Part shown: positions 1-11,175 of the stretch, piece by piece
How positions within the stretch are numbered: the first letter of the stretch is position 1
Layout: every line of letters starts with the position of its first letter
Origin: Eupeodes corollae
Lineage: Eukaryota > Arthropoda > Insecta > Diptera > Syrphidae
Assembly (NCBI RefSeq): GCF_945859685.1
Contig: NC_079148.1
Span: 47,999,946 to 48,063,945, forward strand
Length of the DNA stretch: 64,000 nucleotides
Direction: 5' to 3'
Notes under the pieces: generated by a model
Seen by the model: only the letters and a program-made list of their open reading frames with translations
Told to the model about the DNA's origin: nothing
Databases searched by the model: none
Position numbers and translations under genes: made by a program

Positions 1-599
1 TATTTGCATTTGATTCGTAGTATTTAAAACAATTACAACATTTCAAAAATGTGCAACAAACCCTTATGTATGAGATCGACCTTACACAAGTCACCAACAT
101 AGAATTCATTCAACAAGAGTTAAGTTAAAATACATTTAATTTTGCGGCAAGGGAAAAAAAACAAACCCAACCGTTCTAACCCTGAGAGTAAAATTTAAAA
201 AAAAACTAGGAAATTTTTTTGACACGTCAAAGAAAATATATTGGTTTTAGACTAAAATATGTATAATCATAAACAGTGAAATAGTTACACGAGAAAATTG
301 ATCAAATAAAAATCTAACAATAGGCGTTTTTTATTGGTAAATTTAAATAAGGCAGTAAAAATAGTGCATAAAAATAGTTCAGATAAAGTTTTGGAATGCT
401 TGGAATAGAAAGACACTTCATCCAGTTCCAGAAGTATTTTTTACTTAAAGGTTGGCAGGATTTTATTATTTGGGGATGCGTTAGTATTTTTCTTGTGCTC
501 TGTTTTCACTAGAATAAAAATAAATTGGTTTGAAATATTAATCTACGATTAGACTGTCAACGTAAATATTCAATGCGTTTACTACTTGACAATTGACAT
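1..599. other. AT-rich sequence, nothing recognised
   Basis: No long ORF, repeat structure or RNA gene was recognised. The sequence is AT-rich intergenic or intronic DNA upstream of the GC-richer promoter-like segment. Confidence 0.5.
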
Positions 600-846
600 C
601 GCCCAAAAATCATAAATAATCACAGTGCTATCTCTAAATTTGTTGACGTGTGATGTGTGTTAGGACTCGCCCAGAACCAAAGCGAAACATTTGATGCGAA
701 AAAAAACTTTCGTCTAGGTCGGGTTTAAAGGCACTCCCAAACCAACGCGAAAGTGGCACATTCGCCGACTCGGCATTGTTTATTTGTCATTTTTGTTATC
801 GTTGTGAATAATTCGCCCTGATTCGCTTGGCGTAATTTATCAAAAT
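600..846 (+). promoter_or_regulatory. probable promoter and 5' UTR exon of the left-end gene
   Basis: The segment is clearly less AT-rich than its surroundings, with several CG dinucleotides (about 665-830), and runs into CAAAAT|gtaagt, a near-consensus Dipteran donor that splits or precedes a start codon. No TATA box was identified with confidence. It could serve the micropeptide candidate, or be an untranslated first exon of the Ig/FN3 gene that becomes recognisable at 16086. Confidence 0.25.
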
Positions 847-1086
847 GTAAGTTTATTTTGAGAAGAGAAAGTTTAATTGTGGTGCTGAATGTATCGCGTT
901 GATTTGTCCCCTTTCACACAGGAAAACTGAGTTGCCAGGAACTGGGAGCTTGTAGGCAAGACGGGCTGACAGGAAAGGACAAAATCTCCCCTAACACCCT
1001 TCTTTTGGCTTTTTTGGCTTTTAGTGCCTGTCTACATTGGATTTTTAATGCTGGGTTCTATTATGTTTGTTGTGTCCATACCATGA
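845..1086 (+). CDS. candidate spliced micropeptide gene (one-helix membrane peptide)
   Basis: This is a hypothetical model. A GC-richer, promoter-like stretch (about 640-840) ends in CAAAAT followed by the strong donor gtaagt at 847. Splicing to the AG at 937-938 completes a start codon (AT+G). A 17-nt exon (939-955) follows. A GC-type donor (AG|GCAAGA) then starts a 69-nt intron with a CTAAC branch-like site, a pyrimidine tract and cttttag. The third exon (1025-1086) reads a run containing YIGFLMLGSIMFVVSIP and then a stop. The result is 26 residues: a short polar start (MNWEL) and one hydrophobic helix. AATAAA lies near 1421. Competing models use the AG at 920-921. One gives an 11-residue peptide (MKTELPGTGSL, unspliced second intron). 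The other uses the donor at 952 and gives 59 residues ending at 1172. I recognise none of the products. The helix frame looks the most protein-like, but the splice choice is unproven. Confidence 0.3.
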
Positions 1087-2290
1087 AAAGAAAATCAATC
1101 TGCACATCCCTATCTCACACCCTTGAAATCTATCTATCTTTCACTCATACAATACAAAATCTTTCAAAATGAATCCAAGAATATTGTTTGCATTTGGGCT
1201 GTAATCTTGTTATTTCAATCTTTCAATTCATACTCAACTCTATTCTGACTGGACCTGCATGTACACATTAACTTGAATTCTTATTCAACTTTACTTAAAA
1301 ACAACACAGATACCCGCTTGGAGATTTAATATAAGAGTGCATATAATAGTGGACATATGTTTTATTCACACTTTCCATTACTGCACTTACTTTCCATTAC
1401 TGCACTAGCTATAATTTACCAATAAAATACGCCTAATATAAAATTAATTTCGTCTTAAATGTTCGCAGTTTTGACAGCTCATCACTATTACAAAACACAG
1501 GAAAAATATGACAAATGAAGGTACATTGGAATTGAATTTGATGCGATTTCTTGGTTTTAATTTCGTCAATGTTAATTCGTTCTTACCAAGATTCCATTTT
1601 TCAAGGAAATAATAACATTTTTAAATCAATTTTAATAAGCTGATGGAAATAAAAACATACCTAAGCCTACAAACACGAACAAAATTAAAACCTTCAATTT
1701 TGTTTACAACTTAATGCAAATATATATATATTTTTAACTTGAACTTTCGTTCATAATTCTCCAAATAGTTCTGCCTATTTGTGAGATATTGTAAGGTATA
1801 TTTCATATCTCTAGAAGACTAGTTTGTTTCTTTCCATAATTTTCGAACCTTATTTCTTGACAAAATCATTCGTGGATTGTTAAGCAGTAAACAGTTCGTT
1901 TAGGCACTCTAGCTCAAATAAAACTTAGAACATTTATACGGAAAAAGAATGAGTATAATTCAGAGACTACACTTGCTAAATAACAAATTTTGTGGTCAAA
2001 AATCGAAAATTCGAATTTTATCAAAAAATAACTTTTAGATTTTTTTTTAAAAATGTTTTAAATTTTGTTTCTTGAATTGGATGCTTTCAATAACCAATAA
2101 TAATTTTATAACTCTACAAAAGGTTTCCCTCCCCCCGCAGAACAGTTATTTTGTTTCCAAGATTTTTCAAGAACAAATCAACCGATTTTTTTCTGCACAA
2201 GCTGTCTTAATAATATTTGATGATTGTTTTCTCTAAAAATGTATACCAATTTTTTTTTTTAAAAAAGAGGGTGGGATGCGACCCACACTG

Positions 2291-3979
2291 ATAACTTCCC
2301 ATCCCGTCTGTCGATTTGTCTTGCTTAAAAGTTTGTCTATATGTACTCGTATCAATTTTTACCAAATTTGCGTACTATTTTTTGTAGATTTTATTTTTTA
2401 TAAAAAAACGAACTGTTGGGTTTTTAGATAAAAATTACTGAATATTAAAAACAATATTTTCTGTAAAATAAAATAAGTTTGAAGCCAATATTTTTTATTT
2501 TTGAAAACATATTTGAGTCGAAAGTAAATTTTTACCTGAGTTTTATTTTTTGTAAAAAAAACTTTCAATTCGATTTTTTTCAAAACTTTATCGAATGTTG
2601 AAAACAATATTTCTTATAAGATAAAATTAGTTTGAAGCCAATATTTTGAATTTTTGAAAAGATATTTGAGTCGAAAACCATTTCTTTACCAACTTTTGTT
2701 AATTTTTTTCGGTTTTTAATTTTTTGTAAGAAAACTGTCAATTCGATTTTTTTCAAAATGTTACTAAATGTTGAAAACAATATTTTTTGAAAGATAAAAG
2801 TAAATTAAAGCTAATATCTCAAAGTTTTGAAAAGATATTTGAGTCGAAAATAAACTTTTACCAACTTTTGTTCATTTTTTTTTTTAGGTTTTTATTTTTT
2901 TGTAAAAAAAACTGTCAATTCGATTTTTCTCAACATTTTTCAGAATGTTGAAAACAATATTTCTTATAAGATAAAATTAGTTTGAAACCAATATTTAAAA
3001 TTTTTGAAGAGATATTTGAGTCGAAAATCAATTTTTACCAAATTTTATACATTTTTTTTAGGTTTTATTTTTTGTAAAAAAAGCTGTCAATTCGATTTTT
3101 CTCAAAATTTGGCATAATGTTGAAAATAATATTTCTTATAAGAAAAAATTAGGTAGAACCTATTATCTCAAATTTTTTAAAAGATATTTGAGTCAAAAAT
3201 CATTTTTTACGAACTTTTGTACATTTTTTTTTCGGTTTTTAATTTTTGGTACAAAAACTATCAAATTGATTTTTTTCAAACTTTAACTCAATGTTGACAA
3301 CAAGATTTTTTGAAAGATAAAAGTAAATTTAAGCCAATATCTCAAAGTTTTGAAGAGATATTTGAGTCGAAAATCAATTTTTACCAACTTTAATACATTT
3401 TTTTTTATGTTTTTATTTTTTGTACAAAAAACTGTCAATTCGATTTCTCTCAAAATTTTATCATATGTCAAAAACATTATTTGTCGTTGCACAAAATTGT
3501 TTTAGAGATGAAATCATATTTCAGTCGTAAAATTTTAGAGGGGACAAATTTTTTTTTCAGTTTTATTGATTTATAAAAAAACCGTTATATTGATTTTTTT
3601 TTCAAAAAATATACCTGTTTGGTATCACGTTATTTAGGGTTAACCAAAATTTTCACCTTTTTTTAAAACTACTATGGTAAAAAAAACACCCACGCAATTT
3701 TCTTGAGAGCCCTTTCTGCATCTTTCTGCCTTATTATCTGTATAACAAAATTTATTTGAAATCGATATCTCTTCTGGTTCTTGAGCTATGGAGGACGAAA
3801 AAACGTCGCGAACGTACGGACGTATACTGACGTACAAACGTACGTACACACGCACGCACAGACATCTTTCTAAAAATCTTTTATTTCGACTCTAGGAATC
3901 TTGAAACGTCGAGAAATGTCAAAATTTTCAATTTGACAAATCGGACCCATTACAATAACTTCCTATGGGAAGTTAAAAA
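2291..3979. mobile_element. element with short terminal inverted repeats and internal 172-bp tandem repeats
   Basis: The left end carries TAACTTCCCAT (about 2292) and the right end the inverse ATGGGAAGTTA (about 3965-3975), with GATTTGTC further in at the left and GACAAATC at the right. Between them lies an AT-rich tandem array of roughly 172-bp units. The marker CAATTCGATTTTT or a variant recurs near 2566, 2728, 2913, 3087, 3258 and 3431. Each unit also carries a GTTGAAAACAATATTT-like run and AGATATTTGAGTCGAAAA. No credible coding region is present; apparent ORFs are low-complexity K/F/I-rich translations of the array. This fits a non-autonomous DNA element with internal satellite-like repeats. 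The superfamily is not assigned. Confidence 0.5.
2380..3620. repeat. tandem array of about seven 172-bp AT-rich monomers
   Basis: Spacing between successive copies of the CAATTCGATTTTT-type marker is about 162, 185, 174, 171 and 173 bp. Units are diverged, with small indels and A/T tract length changes. Each contains a long A tract followed by a TGTCAATTCG-type motif and a run ending in GAGTCGAAAA(T)CA. The array is internal to the element at 2291-3979. Confidence 0.6.
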
Positions 3980-3984
3980 TGCTG

Positions 3985-4212
3985 TAGAGCTATAACGTCA
4001 ACACCTGGGGCGCTATCTTTCAAAAGTATGTCCAATAGTAATTGGATGACATTGACATAATCCTTAAACCTCAACGCGATGTTAATTGAGCTTTTGTGAG
4101 TATTTACACAGAGGCGGAGAAAATGGGTTCAGCGGTTAAAAAGGGTAAAACAAAATACATGCTTTCATGAAAAAAGCACTACAACACCGACGTCTTGGTA
4201 AAAACATGACCA
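3985..4212 (+). pseudogene. RTE-type LINE reverse transcriptase fragment
   Basis: Nucleotide similarity by eye to the better RTE copy at about 57165-57375 is clear. It keeps the stretches encoding GAIFQK (from GGGCGCTATCTTTCAAAAG), the DDIDII region, FVSI, AE, MG, KGKTKYML and the Y-N-T-D-V-L end found also in the - strand copy. Stop codons and indels break the frame. It covers only the region around and after the polymerase active site. Just after it, an AAATAAAATATAAAT tract followed by AGGTAGCGCAACAGTCCGC (about 4238-4256) looks like an inverted end of the SINE/RTE tail. Confidence 0.6.
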
Positions 4213-4374
4213 TTCACAGATAAATAAAATATAAATTAGGTAGCGCAACAGTCCGCAGGTGTATCCTTACATCTTCCGATTGTATTTGCAAATTTTGTTT
4301 AATTATTAAGGTACAGGCATATGATAAGAGGTATTAAGTTTGTTATATGATGTAATTTAAATTTTTTTTTTATA

Positions 4375-5533
4375 ATAAACGGGCACTCAAGGGGTTAATA
4401 ATACCCTTAACATGTTTAGTTGATTAGTTTCCTGGATGCAAGTGCCGCTTATGGATAGCGGCATCAAGACAGCATTGAGTTTTCGAACCATTAAATTCTA
4501 CACGGTTTTTGATTCCCCATTGTACAATTCTGTCGAGATCAGAATTTAATGAGCTTATCATACGCTGCCGTTGAAGTTCCACATCCGAAGGACAAGGATG
4601 TGAATCTGTAAACGAGTATGAGAAGCTGAGGGCACTGTCGTCGGCGAAACAGGTTAATGGATTAGAAGTGGCAGACATAAGATCATTTATGAATATACGA
4701 AAGAGTGTCGGAGAAAAAACGGAGCCCTGGGGATCACCAGCATTTATTTTATGAATTCCAGACTTGTAACCATCCAATACAACTTGTATTGAACGTTAAG
4801 AAAGGTAATTTCTAATCCAACGAAGAAGAGATTCATCAATACCAAAAGCACGCATTTTCGATAAGAGAGCTTGGTGCCAAACTCTATCAAATGCTTTTGA
4901 AATATCAAGTGCAATAATCTTACTTTCTCCAAAACGATTTAAAGATTTGTTCCTCTGTTCGGTGAGATAAACCATGAGATCAGCAGTGGACCTATTGCTA
5001 CGAAAGCCGTACTGCCGGTCATTAAGATGCTTCCGTTCTTCAAGATATTTCTTAAGCTGATAATTAATCAGGGTTTCCATGACCTTGGAAAGAAGGGACG
5101 TGAGTGCTATTGGACGATAGTTAGAGGGGGAAGATGATTCGCCTTTTTTAGGGACAGGCTGTACAAATGCTGTTTTCCATCTGCTCGGGAAGAGATCTTT
5201 AGAGTAGGAAAGATTAAAAAGCTTACGCAGCGGTTTTGCCAGCTTTGAAGAACACCTCTTCAGAACAATAGGGGGAATACTATCCATGGAAGCGGATTAG
5301 TGTTTGTCAAGGTCTCTCAGTACTCTTGCAACTGCACAAGGGCGAAAGAAGATTCGTCCCATAGAATCGTTAACGCTCTCAAGAACAGGAGGACTCATGA
5401 CACTCTCCGGTAGCGTCGAATTAACAAACAAAGCAAACTGCGCTGTAATAAAATTGGCTTTATCAATCGAGCTCACATAGGGAGTGTCATTGTGGACAAG
5501 CGTTGGAACCGAGGATGATGTGGTGTTTCGTAC
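4375..5533 (-). pseudogene. LINE A copy, internally deleted reverse transcriptase
   Basis: Read on the minus strand, the fragment begins at GVRNTTSSSVP (about 5530). It carries RT domain blocks: IALDISKAFDRVWHQALLSK, then NAGDPQGSVFSPTLF, then the active-site block CFADDSALSF. It is the same family as the copies at 13792-15486 and 28077-29980. The frame breaks near 5287 and 4796. Shortly after ETNQ, the sequence jumps to the family's 3' end (AAGGGTATTATTAACCCCTTGAGTG on the minus strand, 4382-4406). About 0.5 kb of the C-terminal coding region is therefore missing. It abuts a SINE fragment at its 5' side. Non-functional. Confidence 0.85.
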
Positions 5534-5645
5534 GCCTTTTACTCCGTTCGGATTTGGCTTAAATCTGTAGGTCCCCTTCACCCCTGACAGCAGTACTCTA
5601 ACACAGGAATGGTTGAGAGTTCTAAGTCACTAGGCCCTAGTTTAT
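5534..5645 (+). mobile_element. SINE fragment (3' half of tRNA-derived SINE)
   Basis: This stretch matches the inverted SINE at 13443-13757 over CCGTTCGGA, TGTAGGTCCCCTTC, CACAGGAATGGTTGAGAGTT and AAGTCACTAGGCC. The tRNA-like head and the tail are missing. It sits antisense to the adjacent LINE A fragment, the same relative orientation as at 13.4 kb. Confidence 0.65.
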
Positions 5646-5649
5646 AATT

Positions 5650-8440
5650 TATTTATTTTTGAAACTAGTTATTTAATTAGAACGTTTAAGTTTTAAAGGG
5701 CGAACCGGTTTTACTGTTCTGTGTTTGTTTTTCATTTTTTCATTTAAGATCGAAAAATCTCGAAAAACAAGGAAAATCCCTCAATCTCACATTTTTTATG
5801 TGACGAAACTTTATTTATTAGAATTCTAAATTTAATTTTTTTTACAAAAACCAATACTTAACCTACTGACCAAAAAGTTAGTTCCTGAAATTAAACAACA
5901 CCCTTCTTGTGAATTTATTATCCTTTTAAGCAATACATTATATCTCATGCAATACACACGTATCTATGTTGGAGCACCTCTCCATTCCAACAACACCATC
6001 ATCACTACTTGTTAACCCAATTAGGTTGAGAACATTACAAAGTAAATTAAAACAGTGTAAACTTGATGGGCTAGAACAATTTTTGAAATTATTTCACCAT
6101 TCTTACTATTTCAATGATCCTTAAACGGATTACCATAATTTAAATTTAATTTTCAAAAGAAAAAAAAAACACTAATTGCATACAAAACAGCACTTAGAGA
6201 GATGAGAAGTATATTTTATTACCACGTAAAGTGTTTTTCTGAGGTTAATGGGAGTTGTTATAGTTTGAAGATCCATCACCAAGGAATATAGGCTTATAGC
6301 TTTTTAACCTCAATCTTAAACATGGTTATAACCGTATAGGCAGTTGCATACTTTTTGTCATCCGGTGGTGAAGAATTGCTTTTAAAATAAATCCAATGAA
6401 CTTTTTTTTTATAACATGAATTAAAAATGAGAAATAAGTTGAAAGAGGGTGTGCTTTATGGAGTCGGTAACATGTTTACAAATTTCTCTTTTATTTTTCA
6501 ACAAAATGAAAACCATTGTTACTGATACTGAAGTAAAGTTTGCTAATAAACAGTGTATTATTTACTCTACAAAAAAAGAATAATAACATTTATTATTGTT
6601 GTGTAATATGTCTTTACAATATCATGTCAAAATATTTTCATATCATTTATCAACTTTTGTCATAATATTCTAAATCAATTTTCATTTTTACTCATGCGTT
6701 ACAAAAATACTTTTCTTTTGAAAAAAAACAAACAATTTGTAAGTAAATTCAATAGATTACTGCATTAACAACAAATAGTCAACGGATGTGTTATTTATAC
6801 CCTGATGAGATATAATTGAAACAATCTAAAAAAATTCTATTATTTCAACTGTCAAATAATTGAATCAAATAAGTTGTTCACGTAAAAGTTTTTTGTTACA
6901 TTTTAAAATTGCATGTTTATGAACACAAAACATTTCAAATATTCAATTTGATTTAAAGAAAAAACATTAATTAAAACTTACATAAAATTATCAAGTATAT
7001 GAGAAGGGCATGATTATATTGCCCGAGACAATAATTTTGTTATAGTTTTTATTAGTTTTTTATAACTATTTCATTTTTAATAAGCATGCACTTTGAGTGA
7101 AAGGAGTTACTTCAAGCAGATAACTAATAATTATTTATGATCAAAGCAATATTTTATATGAATAACAAACAAAAACTAAAATTGCAATGTTTTTGTTTTG
7201 ATTACTGTTAGATGAAGTAATTGAATATTTATCGTTTCAATTTGCTTCTTCAGGATTTCAAAACTTTTCCACAAATATTTCTGGTGATGTTACAAGTCAC
7301 AACTAGTCAAACTAAAATAAAATTTAAAATGTTCGACTTGGAAAAACAAGATCTAAGAGTGGGTCATAATTCTGGTTTTGAAAATGCTGTATTCAAAAAT
7401 ATTTTATAATAAAATTCTGTATTTACTGAATATCAAAACAATATACTTACTATACAAACTTCTGTATGCATAAAGTACACCCTGACCAAAACACTGTAAG
7501 TCAAAATTCTGTACTTAAAAAATCTATAGACTTTTTTAACATCCAGTCCAATTCTGCATTTCATTGGAGGACATTTTTCTAGAATTTTTACGTACTTTTA
7601 CGTAAGTTGGAAATATGCAACGGTATTCTGTTGGTCATGTGAACGCAATCATTCCATACAATTTAAATCTCTATATGAAATATTAAGGATTTTCGTTTTA
7701 ATAGGTCTTCGTCTGCTTGTTTTGTAATACATTATTAACATTTGCAGAGACCAATTTTTGCAATCACTTTTGAATTGAAATTAAATAGAGATATTGTTAA
7801 AAATATTTCAAAAACACAATCTGAGGACCTTCCAGAATTTTAAAAAATTCATAATTTTTCAGTTTTTCTTAACAATTAATTTTGTATCAATACATATTTT
7901 CAATGTTTGTTTAAAAATGTCTCTGGTATGCAGTTTTTTATTTTCAATACATTAACATACATTTTATATTTGACCCATTTTCGAGTTATGGAATTTTGAA
8001 TAAAAAATTACAATTTTTATAAAATTTCAAAACTCAAATATTATTTAGAATATATGCAATACAAAAATACTTTTTTTTATCGAAATAAGATAAGAAAACA
8101 AAACATTTTTTAGAGAAAATGTTATAAAAATCCATCGGTTCGTTTTTGAGAAAGTTCGAGTTTTTGATTTTTTACTCAAAACATTTGTATAGGGACCGCT
8201 ACTATTTTTGGTCGTCAAAAAATGGACAAATAACTACTAACATGTACCTGTTTGGGAACCAACTTTTTTCGACTTCTCTACCGTTGTAATGTCAAGTTTG
8301 ATTAAAATCTTGAGTTAGGAAATTTCTACGAATGCAAAACTCGCCTCATATAGTTCCTCCAAGTCGCAAGCAAAAAAAATGTTGGCTCATCCCAAATATC
8401 TCACGAACTAATAACTCTAGCGACTTTAACTAAAGTGTAA
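5650..8440. other. gene-free AT-rich stretch
   Basis: Nearly 2.8 kb without a convincing ORF, repeat array or transposon end. The short ORF around 7221-7409 has no recognisable domain and looks incidental. It may be intron or intergenic DNA; nothing further can be supported. Confidence 0.5.
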
Positions 8441-8450
8441 ATTATATAAT

Positions 8451-9557
8451 GTGACGTTATACCAAAAACTGAGCAGACTTGGCATAAGCAAGCCATTGTT
8501 GTATATACTTTATGATATGCTTGGCAATGTAATTTCTACCACTACATTCTCAATTAAAAATGGTCTTCAACAGGGAGCGATGAATTCGCCGATTCTCTTC
8601 AGCATTTACACCAGCGATCTGATAGGTAGTCTTACAAAGGCAATTGCGTACGCTGACGATCTAATTGCGTACAGAACGGCCCGAAAGGTTGAGGTTATTA
8701 GAATTCTCTTGCAGCGTGATTTCGACAAGATTCAGCGATATTGCGACGACTGGAAACTGAAAATAAATGTCCAGAATTCGGAGACAATTCTGTTCCGGAC
8801 TCCGTTGGCTAGGGCCTCGAGAGATACGTGCAAGAATTGGCGCAAGATGGTCATCGTTGATCTTCACGGGCAACCATTAGCGAGCAAAAGTGGAGTGAAG
8901 TACCTCGGTACGTGGTTAAATCAGTATTTATATTTCGACAGACATATAAATGATGCTCTGACCAGGGCCAGAGCAGCTATCGCTCTGACGAAACGGCTGT
9001 TTTTTAGCAGTCGGCTTGACCCCAGAGTGAAGGTAATTTGCTACATGGCCCTCATACGGTCGATGATCGTTTATGGTTGTCCTGTGTGGTTCAACGTTGC
9101 CCCTTCTCAGATGGAGAAGTTTCGGGTGTTCGAGCGGCAGTGTTTACGACGCTGCACCGGCTTATATCGAACAGCCGAATCTTCTTATGTGCATTACTAT
9201 AACAACGAGGTCCTATACAACGGGGCTCAAATCAACAGAATTGACAATGTCGTGATAAAACTCGTTCGAGGTCATATTGCAAGAGCTATGTCTTCGACCA
9301 ACAATTTAATTTTCGGGGCGTTCTATCCAAACGACGAGTATTTTGAGAGTGCACGCTTGAGCGGCTTCATTCCCCCAGAGGCATTCCTCTTTTTAGATAG
9401 ATGCGGTCTGATACATAATAAATTGGCAGTTCCGTTAATCTACCATGTCAGACGAAGAACCGTGGATAGGCGACTCCTGTACAATCGGGACGTCATGGCA
9501 CAAGGCGGAGCAGAGCTCCTTCGGTTCAGTAGGGCTGTGTCCGAACTGATAGGGTGA
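8451..9557 (+). CDS. non-LTR retrotransposon reverse transcriptase, C-terminal part
   Basis: An intact 368-residue reading frame for the catalytic and C-terminal part of a LINE reverse transcriptase. Near residues 37-75 it shows IKNGLQQGAMNSPILFSIYT and then AIAYADDLIAY, the YADD polymerase active site with both metal-binding aspartates. The usual GVPQGS is changed to GLQQGA. Downstream are the KYLGTWL block (about residue 150) and the thumb-like region MALIRSMIVYGCPVW (about 200-215), typical of Jockey/I-group LINEs. Endonuclease, gag and the N-terminal RT blocks are absent, so the copy is 5'-truncated. The first residue is simply the first ATG after truncation. The long open frame suggests a fairly recent insertion. 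It differs from LINE A, the RTE and the RNase H LINE in this window. Confidence 0.8.
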   Translation: MTLYQKLSRLGISKPLLYILYDMLGNVISTTTFSIKNGLQQGAMNSPILFSIYTSDLIGSLTKAIAYADDLIAYRTARKVEVIRILLQRDFDKIQRYCDDWKLKINVQNSETILFRTPLARASRDTCKNWRKMVIVDLHGQPLASKSGVKYLGTWLNQYLYFDRHINDALTRARAAIALTKRLFFSSRLDPRVKVICYMALIRSMIVYGCPVWFNVAPSQMEKFRVFERQCLRRCTGLYRTAESSYVHYYNNEVLYNGAQINRIDNVVIKLVRGHIARAMSSTNNLIFGAFYPNDEYFESARLSGFIPPEAFLFLDRCGLIHNKLAVPLIYHVRRRTVDRRLLYNRDVMAQGGAELLRFSRAVSELIG

Positions 9558-10170
9558 AGCAGGAGAACCAGATTTGGTGGCTTCAATCGGCACTTGATAG
9601 TGGGTAGTCGCGATGGGGTTTTAAGCCTTGGGCGGCTTACATACTTGTTTTATAGTTTTAGGGTTTAGTTTTAAGTAGAATAGGCATGGTGGCACAAAAA
9701 AAATACACAAACAAAAATTAAAAAACAAAAAAAACATGGAATATAAAAAATATAATAAAAAAAAAATATAAAAAAAACAATAAAATATAAAATTAAAAAA
9801 CTTTAGATTTGCTGCTGTGGTTGTTCTAGTTTTAAGTAGTTTATAGGTAGAAAAGGTAGTTTAAGTTAGTTTTAAGTTTTATTTAAGGAACTAATTTTAA
9901 GTAGTTTGTAAGTAAAAATAAAAAAGGATATTGATATTAGTTTTTTTTTCAAATTGTCTAATAAATACAAAAATAAATAATATTTTAATGAAGTAAAATA
10001 GAGCTTAGGGCCGAAAGGCATTAGTTTTAAGTGTTATAGTTTAACTTAGAGTGTCCGTATGGGACCATTAAGTTAGTTGTAAGTTATGGATAACTAGGCT
10101 AGTTTCATGAATTTTTGTCTAGCTTTAAGATAGGTTTAAGAATGAATTAATAAAAATGAAGTAAAAAAAA
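8451..10170 (+). mobile_element. 5'-truncated Jockey/I-group LINE with 3' UTR and A tail
   Basis: The RT frame ends at 9557. About 600 bp of noncoding sequence follow, rich in TTTTAAGTAG-like repeats, ending in AATAAAAATGAAGTAAAAAAAA at 10149-10170. An A-rich 3' end directly abutting unrelated DNA (a SINE starts at 10171) is typical of target-primed reverse transcription. The 5' limit is taken as the start of similarity and is uncertain. Confidence 0.65.
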
Positions 10171-10365
10171 GTGCGTTGGACTGTCATGCAAGGGGTCTTG
10201 GGTTCAATCCCTGCCTGTGCCACCTTAATTTAAAAAATACTAATTTCCGCGGGTACTGCCTCTTGTTGGAATTGAAAAATATTTAAGAGTAATTCTTGTC
10301 ATGAAAAAGTGCTTTCTCAAATTAGCCGTTCGGATTAGCCTTAAATTGTTCTGAGTTTGACTGGT
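10171..10365 (+). mobile_element. tRNA-derived SINE, truncated
   Basis: The + strand reads GTGCGTTGGACTGTCATGC (A-box side), then GGTCTTGGGTTCAATCCCTG with an RNA polymerase III B-box at about 10200-10211. The SINE body follows: CGGGTACTGCCTCTTG, TGTCATGAAAAAGTGCTTTC and TTAGCCGTTCGGA, as in the inverted copy at 13443-13757. The first bases of the head and the 3' half are missing. Confidence 0.75.
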
Positions 10366-10384
10366 AGGTAAACGATATATTACC

Positions 10385-11175
10385 CGCAAAAGCCGTAGCA
10401 AGGCCATTCAACTGCAACCTAAAGAGATAGTTAATATAAACGAGTAAAAAACAAGGGGCCGAGAACGGAGCCCTGAGGTGCTCCAGTTTTTATATATTGA
10501 GCTTTACTCATTACATCATTAACTATTACTTTTTGAACTCCTTCTTCTAAATATGACTTAAGCCATTGAAAAATAACTCCTTTAAATCCTGCATAGTCAT
10601 ATCAATGAATAGAGCGATAGTCCGTTTATTATTATTTAAGCTGAGTCGACTGCAAAGTCGAAGAATTGCTTATACGGTTGACTTTCCAGACCGAAATCCA
10701 AACAATTTTTATTTAAGAAAGAAGTAATTCTTTTTTTCATTAATTTTTCGAAATTTTTTGAAAAGGTGGGAAGAAGAGAAATAGGTCCGTAGTTAGACAT
10801 ATTTGTTCTATCACCTCCACACATTTAAATTGTTGAGGAAAACAACCTTGTTCAACACTTAAGTTAAATATATAACTTAGCACATCAGAGACATATAAAT
10901 CAATTTGTATGAGTAAGTTACCTGATATTCCATTTGAAGTACAGGAGTTTTTGTTTTCCATCGATAAAATAACTTTATAAGTTTCAAAAGATGAAATAGC
11001 ATCGAAAGAAAAGTTGCTAAGTTGTAAATATTCGAAATCTAAACTGCGTTGATCAGGACAGTTGCAATTAACATACAAATCAAAAGACGACTTCAATTTT
11101 TCAGAGATTTCCGTAGCCCCCCCTTTTTCGAAAATCGATTTTGTTGTTCCAGGTTGTTCTGAACATTGTTCCAAA
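10385..11175 (-). pseudogene. old LINE reverse transcriptase remnant
   Basis: Minus-strand translations in shifting frames resemble N-terminal and central RT blocks: a segment with NGISGNLL (compare the usual DGIP.LLK), a CFPQQFK-like block, then SNYGPISLLPTFSKNFEKL (compare NYRPISLLP..SK..E). Near 10455-10480 the reverse complement of CGGAGCCCTGAGGTGCTCC encodes a GAPQGSVLG-like block. Frames are broken by stops and indels, so this is a decayed copy of a third LINE lineage (CR1/Jockey-like). Confidence 0.6.

Noticed and set aside
2398..3492. Three similar small minus-strand ORFs (about 66-69 residues)
   Set aside because: Copies of the same 172-bp tandem unit; AT-rich reading through A tracts, no protein features.
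2380..3620. CRISPR-like regular repeat spacing
   Set aside because: Units are contiguous 172-bp diverged monomers with no unique spacers, in eukaryotic DNA.
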